DNA from: Teredinibacter purpureus
GTDB taxonomy: Bacteria > Pseudomonadota > Gammaproteobacteria > Pseudomonadales > Cellvibrionaceae
Assembly: GCF_014217335.1 (NCBI RefSeq)
Contig: NZ_CP060092.1
Coordinates: 2,125,501-2,189,500 of the forward strand
Direction: 5' to 3'
DNA: 64,000 nucleotides
The notes under the pieces: generated by a model
Told to the model about the DNA's origin: nothing
What the model saw: the letters and a program-made list of their open reading frames with translations, nothing else
The model's database searches: none
Part shown: piece by piece, positions 36,700 to 47,281 of the stretch
Layout: each line of letters begins with the position of its first letter
How positions within the stretch are numbered: position 1 is the stretch's first letter
Translations under genes and position numbers: made by a program

Positions 36700-38181
36700 A
36701 TGACACCTGAACAGTTTATTACCTTGGCCGCTGAAGGCTACAACCGAATCCCCGTTACTCGAGAAGTACTTGCCGATACTGAAACACCACTTTCAAGTTA
36801 TTTGAAATTGGCTGACGGCCCCTATTCGTACTTATTTGAATCCGTGCAGGGGGGCGAAAAGTGGGGGCGTTACTCTATTATTGGGCTTCCTGCTCGAGAG
36901 CGATTAGAAGCACGAGGTTCTCTTGTACGTATTATTCGCGATGGCGAACTCAAGCGTGAGCATACCTGTGCCGACCCACTAGCCTTTGTTAAGGCTTATC
37001 AGGCCGAACATCGAGTGCCGGGGTTGGAAGGGTTACCGAATTTTAGCGGCGGCTTAGTGGGTTATTTTGCTTATGATTGTGTTCGTTACGTCGAACCAAA
37101 ACTTGCTGATTCCGCCCCTGTCGATGAAATAGGGACACCTGATATTTTGCTGACAGTCTCGGATGAAGTGCTGGTGTTCGATAATTTACAAGGTACATTA
37201 CACCTTATTGTGCATATCGATCCCACAACGGCTAACGCCTATGATGTTGCTCAAGCACGTCTTGACGAATTGGAAACAAAGCTGGGGCAAGGTATACAGG
37301 GATTGCCGGCAATGCCGCGTCCTCGCACTAAAAAGGGCGAAACCCTGAGCGAGAAAAATTTCAGCTCAAGCTACGGGCGTGACACCTTTCTTGCCGATGT
37401 AGGGCGGGTTAAAGACTACATATTGGCGGGCGACACTATGCAGGTGGTACTGTCTCAGCGCCTTACGCAAACGTATGAAGCGCCGCCTATTAATTTGTAT
37501 CGGGCATTGCGTTGCTTAAATCCGTCGCCCTATATGTATTTTTTAAATATGGGCGATCACCATGTTGTAGGGTCCAGCCCTGAGATCCTTGCTCGTCTAC
37601 AAGACGGCGAAATGACCGTTCGCCCCATCGCTGGTACGCGTCGACGCGGGTACACCGAAGCAGAAGATTTAGCGCTAGAGCAAGACTTAATCAACGACCC
37701 TAAAGAAATTGCTGAACACCTTATGCTGATAGATTTGGGGCGCAATGATGTCGGCCGTGTTGCGGAAATTGGCAGTGTAAAACTGACCGAAAAGATGATG
37801 GTCGAACGGTTTTCTCATGTTATGCATATCACGTCAAATGTAACGGGTGATCTAAAATCGGGATTGGATGCCATCGATGTCTTGCGAGCTTCATTGCCCG
37901 CGGGTACTTTATCGGGTGCACCGAAGATTCGAGCAATGGAAATTATTGATGAGTTTGAACCCGTTAAGCGCGGTATATACGGGGGGGCAGTCGGTTACCT
38001 TTCGTGGAATGGCAATATGGATACTGCAATTGCTATTCGTACAGCGGTGATTAAAGATTCAAAAATTTATGTGCAAGCCGGTGCTGGTGTGGTGGCTGAC
38101 TCTGTTCCTGAGCTGGAATGGAAAGAGACTATGAATAAAGCCCGTGCAATCTTTACCGCCGTCGACTGGGTTGAAGGCTAA
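36700..38181 (+). CDS. trpE: Anthranilate synthase component I
   Basis: TrpE converts chorismate to anthranilate using ammonia from the TrpG subunit. The 493-residue protein has the N-terminal feedback region [18 protein letters not shown] (LLES-like motif), [51 protein letters not shown], and the C-terminal [19 protein letters not shown] and [20 protein letters not shown]. It is controlled by a probable attenuator leader. Its partner trpG lies 7.4 kb downstream in a separate unit. Confidence 0.97.
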   Translation: MTPEQFITLAAEGYNRIPVTREVLADTETPLSSYLKLADGPYSYLFESVQGGEKWGRYSIIGLPARERLEARGSLVRIIRDGELKREHTCADPLAFVKAYQAEHRVPGLEGLPNFSGGLVGYFAYDCVRYVEPKLADSAPVDEIGTPDILLTVSDEVLVFDNLQGTLHLIVHIDPTTANAYDVAQARLDELETKLGQGIQGLPAMPRPRTKKGETLSEKNFSSSYGRDTFLADVGRVKDYILAGDTMQVVLSQRLTQTYEAPPINLYRALRCLNPSPYMYFLNMGDHHVVGSSPEILARLQDGEMTVRPIAGTRRRGYTEAEDLALEQDLINDPKEIAEHLMLIDLGRNDVGRVAEIGSVKLTEKMMVERFSHVMHITSNVTGDLKSGLDAIDVLRASLPAGTLSGAPKIRAMEIIDEFEPVKRGIYGGAVGYLSWNGNMDTAIAIRTAVIKDSKIYVQAGAGVVADSVPELEWKETMNKARAIFTAVDWVEG

Positions 38182-38389
38182 CGTGTTATCGCATTGTATT
38201 GCAGTGGCGGTAGGGTTCGTTCAGCTAATATGGTTCTAGTTCTAACAGCTCGCGTTGGTTTGGGGTATATTAGCGCCTCACTACGGCGGTTGATGTACCA
38301 TGGCTGTGGATTACAGTTAAATCGATGCCGTAAACGTGCGAGTGTTCGCTTGAAAAAAGTTCAACACAGAATAAAAGAGAGGCGTTGTT

Positions 38390-39145
38390 TTGGAGTCTAA
38401 GGCAGCAAATTTGAGTAATGTTTCTGGGAGTGATGGGGCGTTGGACGAACAAGCTAACGGCGGTGGGCGCATTGGTGAAATGTCTGAAATTCATCGTTTC
38501 AGTAAAACGGAACTTGAAAAGTTAAAAATCTTGTATCAGGGTGCTTCAAACACTCAGATGCTTAAGGTCTTTAGAGACTTGCGGACACGTGTATACAGTA
38601 AAGCTCAGGGTAAGAACTTTATTTGTATGTTTACCTCGGTTGTACCTGGGGGTGGTTGTTCTTACGCCGTGAAAAATCTTGCTGCGGCAATAGCCCTCGA
38701 TAAGACGCGAACGTCCTTAGTTGTTGATGCAAACTTCTATGCGCCCTCTATGGACGAACTGGTGGTAACCGATGCGGAATCGGGCCTAACCGATTACCTC
38801 GATAATAGCGCATTAGGTATAGAATCTATTGTCTATGCGTCGGGTATTCCTCGCGTACGCGTCATTCCTGTGGGTGGGAATACTGAAGGTGCGACAGAGC
38901 GATTATCGTCGGAGCGTATGCAGGCCTTCTTAAAAGAATTAAAAGAGCGCTATTCTGACCGCTATATTTTAATGGATGCGCCCTCTGTAAGTGAGTACTC
39001 GGCAGAGGCTCGTATTATGGCGGCGCTATGCGACTTCGTTGTGTTAGTGGTGCCCTACGGTAAGGTCAGTAATGGACAGGTTATGGCAGCAGCAGAAGCC
39101 ATTGGTGAAAATCGCTTGGCGGGTATCGTGTTTAATTCAATGTAG
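38390..39145 (+). CDS. CpsD/EpsB-like P-loop ATPase with a degenerate Walker A
   Basis: This protein of about 251 residues belongs to the MinD/tyrosine-autokinase superfamily: FTSVVPGGGCSYAVKNLAAAIALD (split here by position, 81-104), SLVVDANFYAPSMDEL, GLTDYLDNSALGIESIVY and RYILMDAPSVSEYS. In autokinases the P-loop reads PGEGKS. Here Cys90 occupies the lysine position, and no C-terminal tyrosine cluster is present. ATP hydrolysis is therefore doubtful. The TTG start has GAGAGG seven bases upstream; an ATG 90 bp downstream is the alternative. It is convergent with the exosortase-associated PrsR/PrsK genes. XrtA-type loci normally contain a functional homologue. Confidence 0.75.
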   Translation: MESKAANLSNVSGSDGALDEQANGGGRIGEMSEIHRFSKTELEKLKILYQGASNTQMLKVFRDLRTRVYSKAQGKNFICMFTSVVPGGGCSYAVKNLAAAIALDKTRTSLVVDANFYAPSMDELVVTDAESGLTDYLDNSALGIESIVYASGIPRVRVIPVGGNTEGATERLSSERMQAFLKELKERYSDRYILMDAPSVSEYSAEARIMAALCDFVVLVVPYGKVSNGQVMAAAEAIGENRLAGIVFNSM

Positions 39146-39171
39146 TATGTTTTATTGAGAACCTCTTCAGT

Positions 39172-39201
39172 AAAAAGCCGGCATTCATGCCGGCTTTTTT
39201 G
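39172..39201. terminator. Bidirectional rho-independent terminator
   Basis: AAAAAGCCGGCAT pairs with ATGCCGGCTTTTTT, with A and T tracts on the two sides. It serves the CpsD-like gene on the plus strand and prsR on the minus strand, whose stops flank it. Confidence 0.85.
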
Positions 39202-39208
39202 TAGGGTT

Positions 39209-40567
39209 TTAACCCATATTGACTTGAACGTTATACTTTTTCATTAGGTCGTAGAGTGTTGGGCGTGTAATGCCAAGTAGTTTTGCTGTGGCAGAAATAT
39301 TGTGATCAGACATTGTAAGCGCGCGCAATATCGCTGCTCGTTCTGCGTTATAGCGTACTTGTCTCAAGTTTAAATTCAAGCTTTCATCAGAGACTAAACC
39401 AAGATCCTCAGAGGAAATTTGCTTGTCTTCGCTCATTACAACGGCACGTTTAACGCGGTTTTCCATCTCGCGAATATTCCCCGGCCATGGGTAGGCTTCA
39501 ATAGCTTCGGCAGCCTCTGACGCGAAGCCGGTAATGGATGCGTTCATCTGTTTAACGAAAGACTTTAAAAAGTGACGGGCGAGTAACATTTTGTCGCCTT
39601 GGCGGTCACGAAGAGGTGGGATAAGGATTTCCATTTCACATATTCGGTAGTAGAGATCTTCGCGAAAAGAGCCGTCGGCCACCATTTTTTGTAAGTTTTT
39701 ATTGGTTGCACAAACCACTCTTACGTCAACGGGAATTTCTTCTCGCCCACCTACGCGCTCAATAACCCGTTCTTGTAAAAAGCGTAATAATTTAGCTTGA
39801 AGGGCAAGTGGCATATCGCCAATTTCATCTAAGAATAGCGTGCCCTCATGAGCGGTTTCCACCTTACCTAAAGTTCGCTTGTTAGCGCCGGTAAAAGCCC
39901 CTTTTTCATAGCCAAACAATTCACTTTCCATGAGGTTTTCAGGCACGGCTGCGCAGTTAATGGCGACCATGCGCTTATTAAGGCGAGGGCTTAGCTTATG
40001 AAGTGCGCGTGCAAGTACCTCTTTACCCGTGCCGCTTTCACCTGTAAGCGTACAGGTGACATCTGCCGGCGCGAGCTTTTCGATGGTGCGACAAATTTTT
40101 AACATAGCGGGGTCGCATGCAATAACACCGTCTAAAGGTGTTTGTTGCGATTCGAGCATACGGCGATTTTGTTCTTCCAAATTATGAATATGATAAGCGC
40201 GCTGCAGTATTAGATCGAGCGTTTCTGGGTTGACGGGCTTTTGATAAAAATCGTAAGCACCCATTGCCACTGCGCGAACGGCATTCTCGTAGTCGGCATT
40301 GCCGGTCATTACGATAATTTTAGCCGAAGGTGAAAGGTTGGATATTTCTCGAATACAGCGGAAGCCTTCATCAACACCTTCGTCATCGGGTGGCAGGCCA
40401 AGATCTTGCAAAATAATGGGAGGCTCATGGAGCCTGATTGCCGCAATAGCGTCTTTTCTATCGCCTGCGCAAATAACTTCGTATTGGTCGAAGTGCCAGC
40501 GAAGCTGGCTTTGCAAGCCCATGTCGTCTTCAATAATAAGAAGTTTTTGTTTTGAATCTGCTTTCAT
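39209..40567 (-). CDS. prsR: PEP-CTERM/exosortase-type response regulator PrsR (NtrC family)
   Basis: This 452-residue sigma54-dependent activator has a receiver domain with IIEDD and phosphoacceptor D55 in ILQDLGLPPDDEG, and an AAA+ domain with GESGTGKEVLARALH, GAFTGA (the sigma54 contact loop) and LFLDEIGDMPL. The Fis-type helix-turn-helix ends ISATAKLLGITRPTLYDLMK. The LPPD motif after the phosphoacceptor is characteristic of the PrsR group, which controls exopolysaccharide/exosortase genes. It follows prsK by 58 bp. Its targets should have RpoN promoters; I found no convincing one nearby. Confidence 0.87.
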   Translation of the reverse strand: MKADSKQKLLIIEDDMGLQSQLRWHFDQYEVICAGDRKDAIAAIRLHEPPIILQDLGLPPDDEGVDEGFRCIREISNLSPSAKIIVMTGNADYENAVRAVAMGAYDFYQKPVNPETLDLILQRAYHIHNLEEQNRRMLESQQTPLDGVIACDPAMLKICRTIEKLAPADVTCTLTGESGTGKEVLARALHKLSPRLNKRMVAINCAAVPENLMESELFGYEKGAFTGANKRTLGKVETAHEGTLFLDEIGDMPLALQAKLLRFLQERVIERVGGREEIPVDVRVVCATNKNLQKMVADGSFREDLYYRICEMEILIPPLRDRQGDKMLLARHFLKSFVKQMNASITGFASEAAEAIEAYPWPGNIREMENRVKRAVVMSEDKQISSEDLGLVSDESLNLNLRQVRYNAERAAILRALTMSDHNISATAKLLGITRPTLYDLMKKYNVQVNMG

Positions 40568-40625
40568 TATGCATCCATTATTTTACGAAAACGGGGTGCG
40601 CTTAAGTTAGCTTAAGTTGGCCTGT

Positions 40626-42674
40626 TTACAAAAGAGGGATAGTGATTATAAAGGTAGTTCCTTCGCCAGGTGAACTTTCTACCGCGACATTTCCACCAAG
40701 GCTTTGAGCATATTCTTTTGCTTGGTACATGCCAATGCCCATTCCCTTTCCGGTTTTGGTCGTTTCGAAGGGTTTAAATAATCGGCTTTGTATAAAATCA
40801 ATGTCCATGCCGCTACCGTTATCTTCGATGTATACACACAAAAGGTTACCATCGAGTTCTGTCGATATATCGATAAAGCCTTCGCCATCCGTTGCATCTT
40901 GCGCATTTTGAATGATGTGCGTGAAAACCATTACGAGGCTGTCTAAATCGGCCTTTACTCGCCAGTCAGGTGAGACAGAGCGAAGCGTGGGTGATGGGCT
41001 AGATTTTTGGCATCGTTTCACCGCCTCGATCAATACCTGTTTGATGGGCATTGTGGTGATATCTTCCGACTCATTCTGTTGTAGCTTACGCAGTAAATTG
41101 CTCATACGCGTTACAGAATTATTGATCGTATTAATGGCGTCTTCGATAAAGGCTGGGTTATCTTTATGTTTTTCAGCATTTTTTACAACAAGTGATTGTT
41201 GCGCGATCAGGTTTTTTAAATCGTGCATTACATAAGCAGAAAGTTTGTTGAATGCGTCGAATTGTCGAGATTCAGCCAGTAACTCGGATTGCTCGTGTCG
41301 TTCCAAATAGCTGGCAACCTGCCGACCAACAGTTTTCACAAGGTCTAGGTCTTCCCAGTTTAACGTGGTTCGGTCTTGAGGCACGGTCAGTACAATAAAG
41401 CCCACTAAACTATTTTCGTTGAGTAAAGGCATTACCATCCATGCGTTTCTAATTTCCTGCATCCACTCAGGTAGCGTTTCATTGTTTTGTGCTAATGCAA
41501 CGCTGGACGTGTTCGGTGAAAACACCCATTCCTGCGCGAGTTCTCGGCTGAAGGGGCTGGAGTCCGGCTCGATCATGTCGGATATATCCATCGAGACTTT
41601 TACTTGTTGCACCGGAGCTAATACTTTCCCTCGCTTTAGCCACAGGGCGCCACCGTCACTTTTAAACAGGTCGGCAACAACCATAATTGCGCGGGAGTGA
41701 ATTTCCTCCGGTGCGGTGGGTTGTGAGAGTTGGTTGATTAATTTTAACCATTCAGCTCGATAGTCATATTTGTGGCTGAACAAGTGCTTATTGATGAGCA
41801 CCTTCATTTTTTCTCTAACGGACCGTGAGGAGAAAACAGCGCTAACGGAGATTAAACCGGCCGCGAGTAAAAGGGTATAAATGACAGTGCCCCAGCTGCC
41901 CCCATAAAGCTCAACATAGTAGCCGCCAGCAGCGAGAATGGTTAAGAGTGCGCCGGCTATTGTTAATGACGTGGTGTAAAACGCAACAGGGCGAGAGAAG
42001 GTGATTTTAGCCGATTGCATTGCGGGCATATTCAAAGCCATAACGCCGATAGTCATAAATATACTGGTGGCCATTGATACGGCTGCACGCGCTTGCCAGA
42101 GATCGGCATTTAATTCTAAGAAAATCAGGTTTTGCGAAAACAGGTAGGCATCAAAAATAAAGATAATAGAAAGGTTGAGGCTCAGCAGTTTTACGAGTCG
42201 ATAGTTGATAACGTTGCGATAGAGCTGTTCTACACCGAGCAGCCCCGCAATAGAAAATATAATGCCCTGCCAAGTAATAAAGCGTTCTAGCACAGCAATA
42301 TCGGACGTTGACGATGTAATGTAGACAGCCAATACAAGAGCGGCAATGGCGGCGAAGTAAATGGAATATTTATATATTCTCGGTAGGGAGTTTGAGCAAA
42401 ATACTTCGGTATTGCGCACAAGTGCATAGAGCCAAGCGGCGTAGTGGAGGCTTTCTATGCAAAGAAGGTGTGTCGATTCGAGCGAGGGGAAGTGTTGTAG
42501 CAGCGGAATAGCGCTGAGCCAAGCGACATGTACGAATGCCGCCGCTGGAAAAGACCAGTGTAGGCGAGTTTTGTTGTGCTGAATGACTAAGGTAATCGCA
42601 AATATGACAAATAAAAGCGCCGCACTTGCAAATGCGGTTTGCGTAACGTTACTAAATTCCATTCTTGGGCTCAA
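40626..42674 (-). CDS. prsK: PEP-CTERM/exosortase-type sensor histidine kinase PrsK
   Basis: This 682-residue kinase has about nine N-terminal membrane helices (residues 10-290). A GAF-like domain (about 310-460) follows, then the phosphoacceptor region YVMHDLKNLIAQQSL (His about 482). The HATPase domain has IIQNAQDATDGEGFI, YIEDNGSGMDIDFI and FETTKTGKGMGIGMYQAKE. The HDLKN motif and the domain order match the PrsK family that pairs with PrsR in organisms with exosortase A. No exosortase or EPS genes lie in this window, so the target locus is elsewhere. Confidence 0.87.
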   Translation of the reverse strand: MSPRMEFSNVTQTAFASAALLFVIFAITLVIQHNKTRLHWSFPAAAFVHVAWLSAIPLLQHFPSLESTHLLCIESLHYAAWLYALVRNTEVFCSNSLPRIYKYSIYFAAIAALVLAVYITSSTSDIAVLERFITWQGIIFSIAGLLGVEQLYRNVINYRLVKLLSLNLSIIFIFDAYLFSQNLIFLELNADLWQARAAVSMATSIFMTIGVMALNMPAMQSAKITFSRPVAFYTTSLTIAGALLTILAAGGYYVELYGGSWGTVIYTLLLAAGLISVSAVFSSRSVREKMKVLINKHLFSHKYDYRAEWLKLINQLSQPTAPEEIHSRAIMVVADLFKSDGGALWLKRGKVLAPVQQVKVSMDISDMIEPDSSPFSRELAQEWVFSPNTSSVALAQNNETLPEWMQEIRNAWMVMPLLNENSLVGFIVLTVPQDRTTLNWEDLDLVKTVGRQVASYLERHEQSELLAESRQFDAFNKLSAYVMHDLKNLIAQQSLVVKNAEKHKDNPAFIEDAINTINNSVTRMSNLLRKLQQNESEDITTMPIKQVLIEAVKRCQKSSPSPTLRSVSPDWRVKADLDSLVMVFTHIIQNAQDATDGEGFIDISTELDGNLLCVYIEDNGSGMDIDFIQSRLFKPFETTKTGKGMGIGMYQAKEYAQSLGGNVAVESSPGEGTTFIITIPLL

Positions 42675-42765
42675 ATTATTTGGGCGCGATTGATGGCGCG
42701 CTCCGTATTGTTGTTGCCCAATTATATACTGTCTTTCTTCAGGAATTAATCAGGTTGTTGTGCCG

Positions 42766-45051
42766 TTAGTCAGATTGCTTTAGATGTGAGACGACTTTGG
42801 TCATAAGACGCTCAAAGAGTGGTCGTGAGTCGAGTACTTTAGCTTTTTCAAACTGCATATCGTAAGCCAACTGTCTGCGCGACTTTTCCAGTATCTTAAA
42901 ACCGAATCGATTGACAAATATATAGCTCTCGGTATCGAGTTTACTGCTCAGTTTACAGCGCTGATGTTTGCTGGTTTCGTCGTTAAAATACTCTAGCCAT
43001 GAACCTGCAGGCAGGTTTTTAGCTTCGAGGTAAAAATGATTTGAGAGTTCTTCGTAGCGAGATTGTTGGCGTTCCAGCGCGGTCATTTCTTCCCACGACT
43101 TCTGTTGAGTATCGCCTTTGCCCAGCGATTCACGTTGCTCCGTCGTTAATGCGCAATATTCAAGGGGGTCGCCGCCAGGCTCTGTGAGTTGTGCGAGAGT
43201 TTCTTCTATCGCGGCAATTTTGGCAGCCCGTGTTTCAGGGTTGTCGATGGCGATTTCCATACCGTTTTCGATACGTTGTAATACCTCGGGTTGAAGTCGT
43301 TGTTTACGTGAAATGGAGCGCTCATCAGTATGCGGTTGGCATATCCAAATAACATCATTCACGAGGGTTTCGGCCTCTACCCATTCCGCACTGTTGTACC
43401 CGTGTTTTAGGTGGGTAATAACAAGTACCTGCAGCCATGTATTGGTGAGGAACGTGGTGACCTGCTCAGGAAGTTGCGCCGACTTAAGTTTGTTGTACAA
43501 GGCATTTTGAGCGCTTGCACGGGCTTGTCGGATTTTTGATTTTCCTTCTTCAGCTTGGGTTGTACGTTTTTCAACAAGATCCGATTTTCGTCGTTCGCGC
43601 TTCATCTCATCTTCGAGTTGCGCCAAGAATTCTTCGATAACCGATGAGCTGGTTCTGTACAGGCGGTTAATGGTTTGCACCCCGTCTGCAATAATGCGAT
43701 ACAAAGGGTCGCGCTCCAGGGGTTTGGTCTCATCAAAGCTCAGGCCCGCGCGGGTTATAGCGTTGATAAGTTTGCGTGCAGAATGGTCTGCGTCTGTTAA
43801 AAAGGATCGATCACGTAACGCAATTTTTAATACCGGTATTTGCAGGCGGCAAATAAGCGATTGTACGGCGATAGGTAGATTGTTATCGGACAGTACATTG
43901 TCAAAAAACATCGCGATAAGGTTAATGATGTCTTCATCTGGTTGCTCTAGGGCTTGCGGTACTTCAGGGTCGCGCTTAGCGAGAAGTTGGTTCACAACGT
44001 CCGATATAACATTACGCGGCTGCGCAGATGAGAGCTGTCGGTCTACCAGAGGCTGAGATTTGGTGAGCAGAGTTGCAAGCTGTGGCGACGCCATAATTGG
44101 CCCCGGATTGCTCGAATAAAGATAATACGTATAAGGCCCGGTTACTCGCGATGAATTATCGCCGGAAGCGGAGGCGTGCGTATTGGTCCGCGCGCCAGCC
44201 ATCAATGCGCCCAGCGTTGATAGATCCAGTTGAATGTTTTGCGGGGGCTGCGCTGCGCCAAGCGCTTCGTCTTGGTGAGGTGTTTGTTCGCTACCACTGT
44301 TAGTGGGCTCTTGTTCCGGTTGAGTGCTGGGGCGCTCGCTGGAAGACGACTTGTTTAGGTGACGCGGTACTTTTGGTAAAATTCCCGCCTCAATGAGAAT
44401 TTCATTGGCTTCGGAATAAATATTGCCAAGCTGCTTAAGAACGTGCTTTTCGAAGAGTTTAAAGAGAATTAAGCGGGCTTTAATATCCAGTTTGAGCTGG
44501 TTTTCGCATGCTTGAACAAAGGCGCCGGCAAGCACGCTAGGGTCGAGAGGATTGTTGCCCTCCGTAACTCTCACCTGGAGTAAAAGGTGGTCAAGGCGAA
44601 TAGTGAGCTCGTAGAGTTCCTGTTTATAGGATTCTCGGGTGCGTCCAGACATATTGCTAAGGGCAAGTTCTGTCTCGAGCTGGTCGCCCTCTACAATGGA
44701 AAGCGTGCTGCTGTCATCGGCTACTGGAGCAGGCTTGTTGTCCTGAGATTCCAGCAACTGAGAATACGCATTATTAAGTTCATGCGCGAAGTCGTTAGCG
44801 ACACCGCGTTTTTGTATGCGCACTTCACGCATCGATTCAAAATAGAGGTTTTGCTCGTTATTGTTGGTGGCACGCTTAGATAAGTCGTAAAAGAGATCAT
44901 CCGTGGCAGCAAACATGTGCTCTAGCAGGCGTGCGGCATTCTCGCTGGATTGATTGCGAATATGCTCCAATAGCTTGGGAGGATGTTTGGGGCCTTCATA
45001 CCTTTTGCCTACAAGCTCGAGGTGATCCGGTCGTTCTTTCCTTGGTGCCAT
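42766..45051 (-). CDS. DUF1631 family protein
   Basis: This 761-residue, mostly helical, charged, cytosolic protein belongs to the DUF1631 family of gammaproteobacteria (sometimes wrongly labelled thymidine phosphorylase). It has an N-terminal helical part (LLEHIRNQSSENAARLLEHM) and a Gln/Pro/Ser-rich linker around residues 240-290. A central YRIIADGVQTINRLYRTS segment is followed by a C-terminal PAGSWLEYFNDETSKHQRCK that resembles a PilZ-like or CsrA-like beta region. Function unknown. It is a single gene divergent from trpG. Confidence 0.8.
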   Translation of the reverse strand: MAPRKERPDHLELVGKRYEGPKHPPKLLEHIRNQSSENAARLLEHMFAATDDLFYDLSKRATNNNEQNLYFESMREVRIQKRGVANDFAHELNNAYSQLLESQDNKPAPVADDSSTLSIVEGDQLETELALSNMSGRTRESYKQELYELTIRLDHLLLQVRVTEGNNPLDPSVLAGAFVQACENQLKLDIKARLILFKLFEKHVLKQLGNIYSEANEILIEAGILPKVPRHLNKSSSSERPSTQPEQEPTNSGSEQTPHQDEALGAAQPPQNIQLDLSTLGALMAGARTNTHASASGDNSSRVTGPYTYYLYSSNPGPIMASPQLATLLTKSQPLVDRQLSSAQPRNVISDVVNQLLAKRDPEVPQALEQPDEDIINLIAMFFDNVLSDNNLPIAVQSLICRLQIPVLKIALRDRSFLTDADHSARKLINAITRAGLSFDETKPLERDPLYRIIADGVQTINRLYRTSSSVIEEFLAQLEDEMKRERRKSDLVEKRTTQAEEGKSKIRQARASAQNALYNKLKSAQLPEQVTTFLTNTWLQVLVITHLKHGYNSAEWVEAETLVNDVIWICQPHTDERSISRKQRLQPEVLQRIENGMEIAIDNPETRAAKIAAIEETLAQLTEPGGDPLEYCALTTEQRESLGKGDTQQKSWEEMTALERQQSRYEELSNHFYLEAKNLPAGSWLEYFNDETSKHQRCKLSSKLDTESYIFVNRFGFKILEKSRRQLAYDMQFEKAKVLDSRPLFERLMTKVVSHLKQSD

Positions 45052-45622
45052 GCGTTAAAACTCATTTAATAGTATCGAAGTATTCGTTCGGCTGCTGTCC
45101 TAATCGGCCACGCACTAAAACATGCATTTTTTATTCCGTTAACAAAGGATTGCCTTGTTCTCGTCAGAATGCCGTGACAAACGTCACACTTGTATGATTT
45201 TGTGGGTCTAGATGCCATTTAGTGCGCTACGCGTCGTTGCTTGGGGTGCCGCTCATCTGACGTGTTTTCCACCCTTATATGCGGCTATCTGTGCTCAAAA
45301 TAGGCTAAATAGCGCCAAAGTTGAAAGGAATGGCTGTTGTTCACGTTTTGGTTATAAGTACCGGCAAACTAATTCTTATTTATCTTGCAATTGTAGTGCG
45401 CTAGCGAAAGGCGGTAATTTACTTTATTGCAGGCGATTGTAAAGGGTTTCGACAACCAATATGGGAGTTACAACAGTATTATTGTTCAATATTCGAAGTT
45501 GTTCCGCTCTACCCATTAGTAGCGCATAAAGCCTATAATGTCGCCCTTCATCGTCCCTCTAATTCTTGCTTCAATATGCGTATTGTTCGCCGCTGGTAGC
45601 AAAAACTGATTCAGGCGCAACT
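45052..45622. promoter_or_regulatory. 571-bp intergenic region upstream of trpG, with a possible promoter
   Basis: There is no convincing gene here; short frames in it lack a good SD and family features. TATAAT occurs at 45534-45539, 84 bp before trpG, without a clear -35. GTGAC (45174-45178) and GTCAC (45183-45187) form a short inverted repeat nearer the DUF1631 gene. No second Trp-rich leader peptide is visible, so trpGDC does not seem to share the trpE attenuator design. Confidence 0.35.
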
Positions 45623-46210
45623 ATGCTTTTAATGATCGATAACTATGATTCATTCACCTATAACGTCGTTCAGTATCTTGGCGAGCTGAAAGCTGAGGTG
45701 GTGGTCGTACGTAATGATGAGCTGACTCTTGACGACATCATTGCACGTAACCCTTCTCAATTAGTCGTTTCCCCTGGGCCGCGCACGCCAAATGAGGCGG
45801 GTGTTTCAGTGGAGGCGATTAAATACTTTGCAGGCAAGGTGCCCGTATTGGGTATTTGTTTGGGGCATCAGAGTATTGGTCAGGCCTTTGGTGCCGATAT
45901 TGTACGTGCAAAGCAGGTGATGCACGGAAAGCTATCGAGTATCTACCATAAGGGAGTAGGGGTGTTTGCTGATTTGCCGAACCCTTATACCGCTACTCGC
46001 TACCATTCGCTGGTTATTGACAAAAAATCATTGCCCGATTGTTTAGACGTTACAGCGTGGACACAAACCGAGGATGGTGAAGTGGATGAAATAATGGGTG
46101 TTCGCCACAAGACGCTCGCAGTAGAAGGGGTGCAATTTCACCCCGAATCTATATTAAGCGAGCACGGCCACAAAATGCTGCAGAACTTTCTCGATTTGCC
46201 TTCGTCGTAA
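45623..46210 (+). CDS. trpG: Anthranilate synthase component II (glutamine amidotransferase)
   Basis: TrpG supplies ammonia from glutamine to TrpE, or to PabB if shared with folate synthesis. The 195-residue class I amidotransferase starts [20 protein letters not shown]. It has [13 protein letters not shown], the nucleophile elbow [15 protein letters not shown] with the catalytic Cys, and [16 protein letters not shown] with His/Glu. A frame extension to 45566 is not family-like; AGG precedes the ATG at 45623. It is first of trpGDC. Confidence 0.96.
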   Translation: MLLMIDNYDSFTYNVVQYLGELKAEVVVVRNDELTLDDIIARNPSQLVVSPGPRTPNEAGVSVEAIKYFAGKVPVLGICLGHQSIGQAFGADIVRAKQVMHGKLSSIYHKGVGVFADLPNPYTATRYHSLVIDKKSLPDCLDVTAWTQTEDGEVDEIMGVRHKTLAVEGVQFHPESILSEHGHKMLQNFLDLPSS

Positions 46211-46240
46211 GTTTGCTGAATAACAACAATAAGGGATTGT

Positions 46241-47266
46241 ATGAATATACAAACAGCATTAGCAAAAGTAGTGGCTGGGGAAAGCTTATCCCAGCCTGAG
46301 ATGACCTCCGTGATGACTATGGTAATGACCGGCGATGCTACACCGGCACAAATTGGCGGGTTATTGGTTGCGCTGCGGGTGAAAGGCGAGTCTATCGATG
46401 AAATTACGGGTGCCGCCAGTGTTATGCGTGAGTTGGCGACAAAAGTAACGGTTAAGGCTGATAATCTAGTCGACACTTGTGGTACCGGTGGTGACGGCGC
46501 AAATTTATTTAATGTCTCTACTGCGGCCGCATTTGTTGTCGCTGCAGCTGGAGGGCATGTTGCTAAACACGGTAATCGTTCTGTTTCCAGCTCCACCGGT
46601 AGTGCGGATGTGCTCGAAGCAGCCGGTGTTAATTTGGCTATTGGGCCCGAGCACGTTGCACGTGCGATTGAAGAGTTGGGTGTTGGGTTTATGTTTGCGC
46701 CTGCGCACCACGGCGCCATGAAGCATGCAATAGGGCCACGAAAAGAATTAGGAATGCGCACTATTTTTAATATGTTAGGGCCAATGACAAACCCTGCAGG
46801 TGTTAAGCGTCAAGTTATCGGTGTATTTAATGCCGCGTTGTGTCGCCCCATGGCCGAAGTGCTTGCCCGTTTGGGAAGTGAGCATGTCATGGTAGTACAT
46901 TCGGATGATGGTTTGGACGAACTCTCTACTGCGGCGCCTAGTACGGTGGCGGAGCTTAAAAACGGTAAAATAACGGAGTTCACACTTAATCCAAATGATT
47001 ATGGTGTGGCCACGAAAGATTTAGCCGGCTTGTCGGTCGCCAGTGCGGAAGAGTCCTTAGCGTTAATTCGTGGGGCTTTTACAAAAGACCGTGCAGAGGC
47101 CGCTGTGAAGGCGGCCAACATTATTGCGTTAAATGCCGGCGCGGCAATTTATGTTTCCGGGTTGGCCGATAGTTTAATGAATGGTGTGGCTATGGCTGAA
47201 GATGCTTTGGCAAGTGGTGCCGCCGGCGAAAAATTAAAAGAGCTTGCCGAATTTACTCAGGTTTAA
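46241..47266 (+). CDS. trpD: Anthranilate phosphoribosyltransferase
   Basis: TrpD joins anthranilate to PRPP. The 341-residue protein has [20 protein letters not shown] for PRPP binding, [39 protein letters not shown], and the metal motif [12 protein letters not shown]. It starts 30 bp after trpG and ends 15 bp before trpC. Confidence 0.97.
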   Translation: MNIQTALAKVVAGESLSQPEMTSVMTMVMTGDATPAQIGGLLVALRVKGESIDEITGAASVMRELATKVTVKADNLVDTCGTGGDGANLFNVSTAAAFVVAAAGGHVAKHGNRSVSSSTGSADVLEAAGVNLAIGPEHVARAIEELGVGFMFAPAHHGAMKHAIGPRKELGMRTIFNMLGPMTNPAGVKRQVIGVFNAALCRPMAEVLARLGSEHVMVVHSDDGLDELSTAAPSTVAELKNGKITEFTLNPNDYGVATKDLAGLSVASAEESLALIRGAFTKDRAEAAVKAANIIALNAGAAIYVSGLADSLMNGVAMAEDALASGAAGEKLKELAEFTQV

Positions 47267-47281
47267 GAAAAGGTTATTTGT

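Noticed and set aside
45212..45442. Short plus-strand frame in the DUF1631-trpG gap
   Set aside because: No SD, no leader-like Trp codons, and no coding-like composition; a smaller frame starting near 45330 has its AGGA abutting the ATG.
46138..46761. Long open frame antisense to trpD and trpG
   Set aside because: It lies opposite highly conserved trpG/trpD codons, has no SD and has the Thr/Ala/Pro-rich composition expected of a shadow frame.
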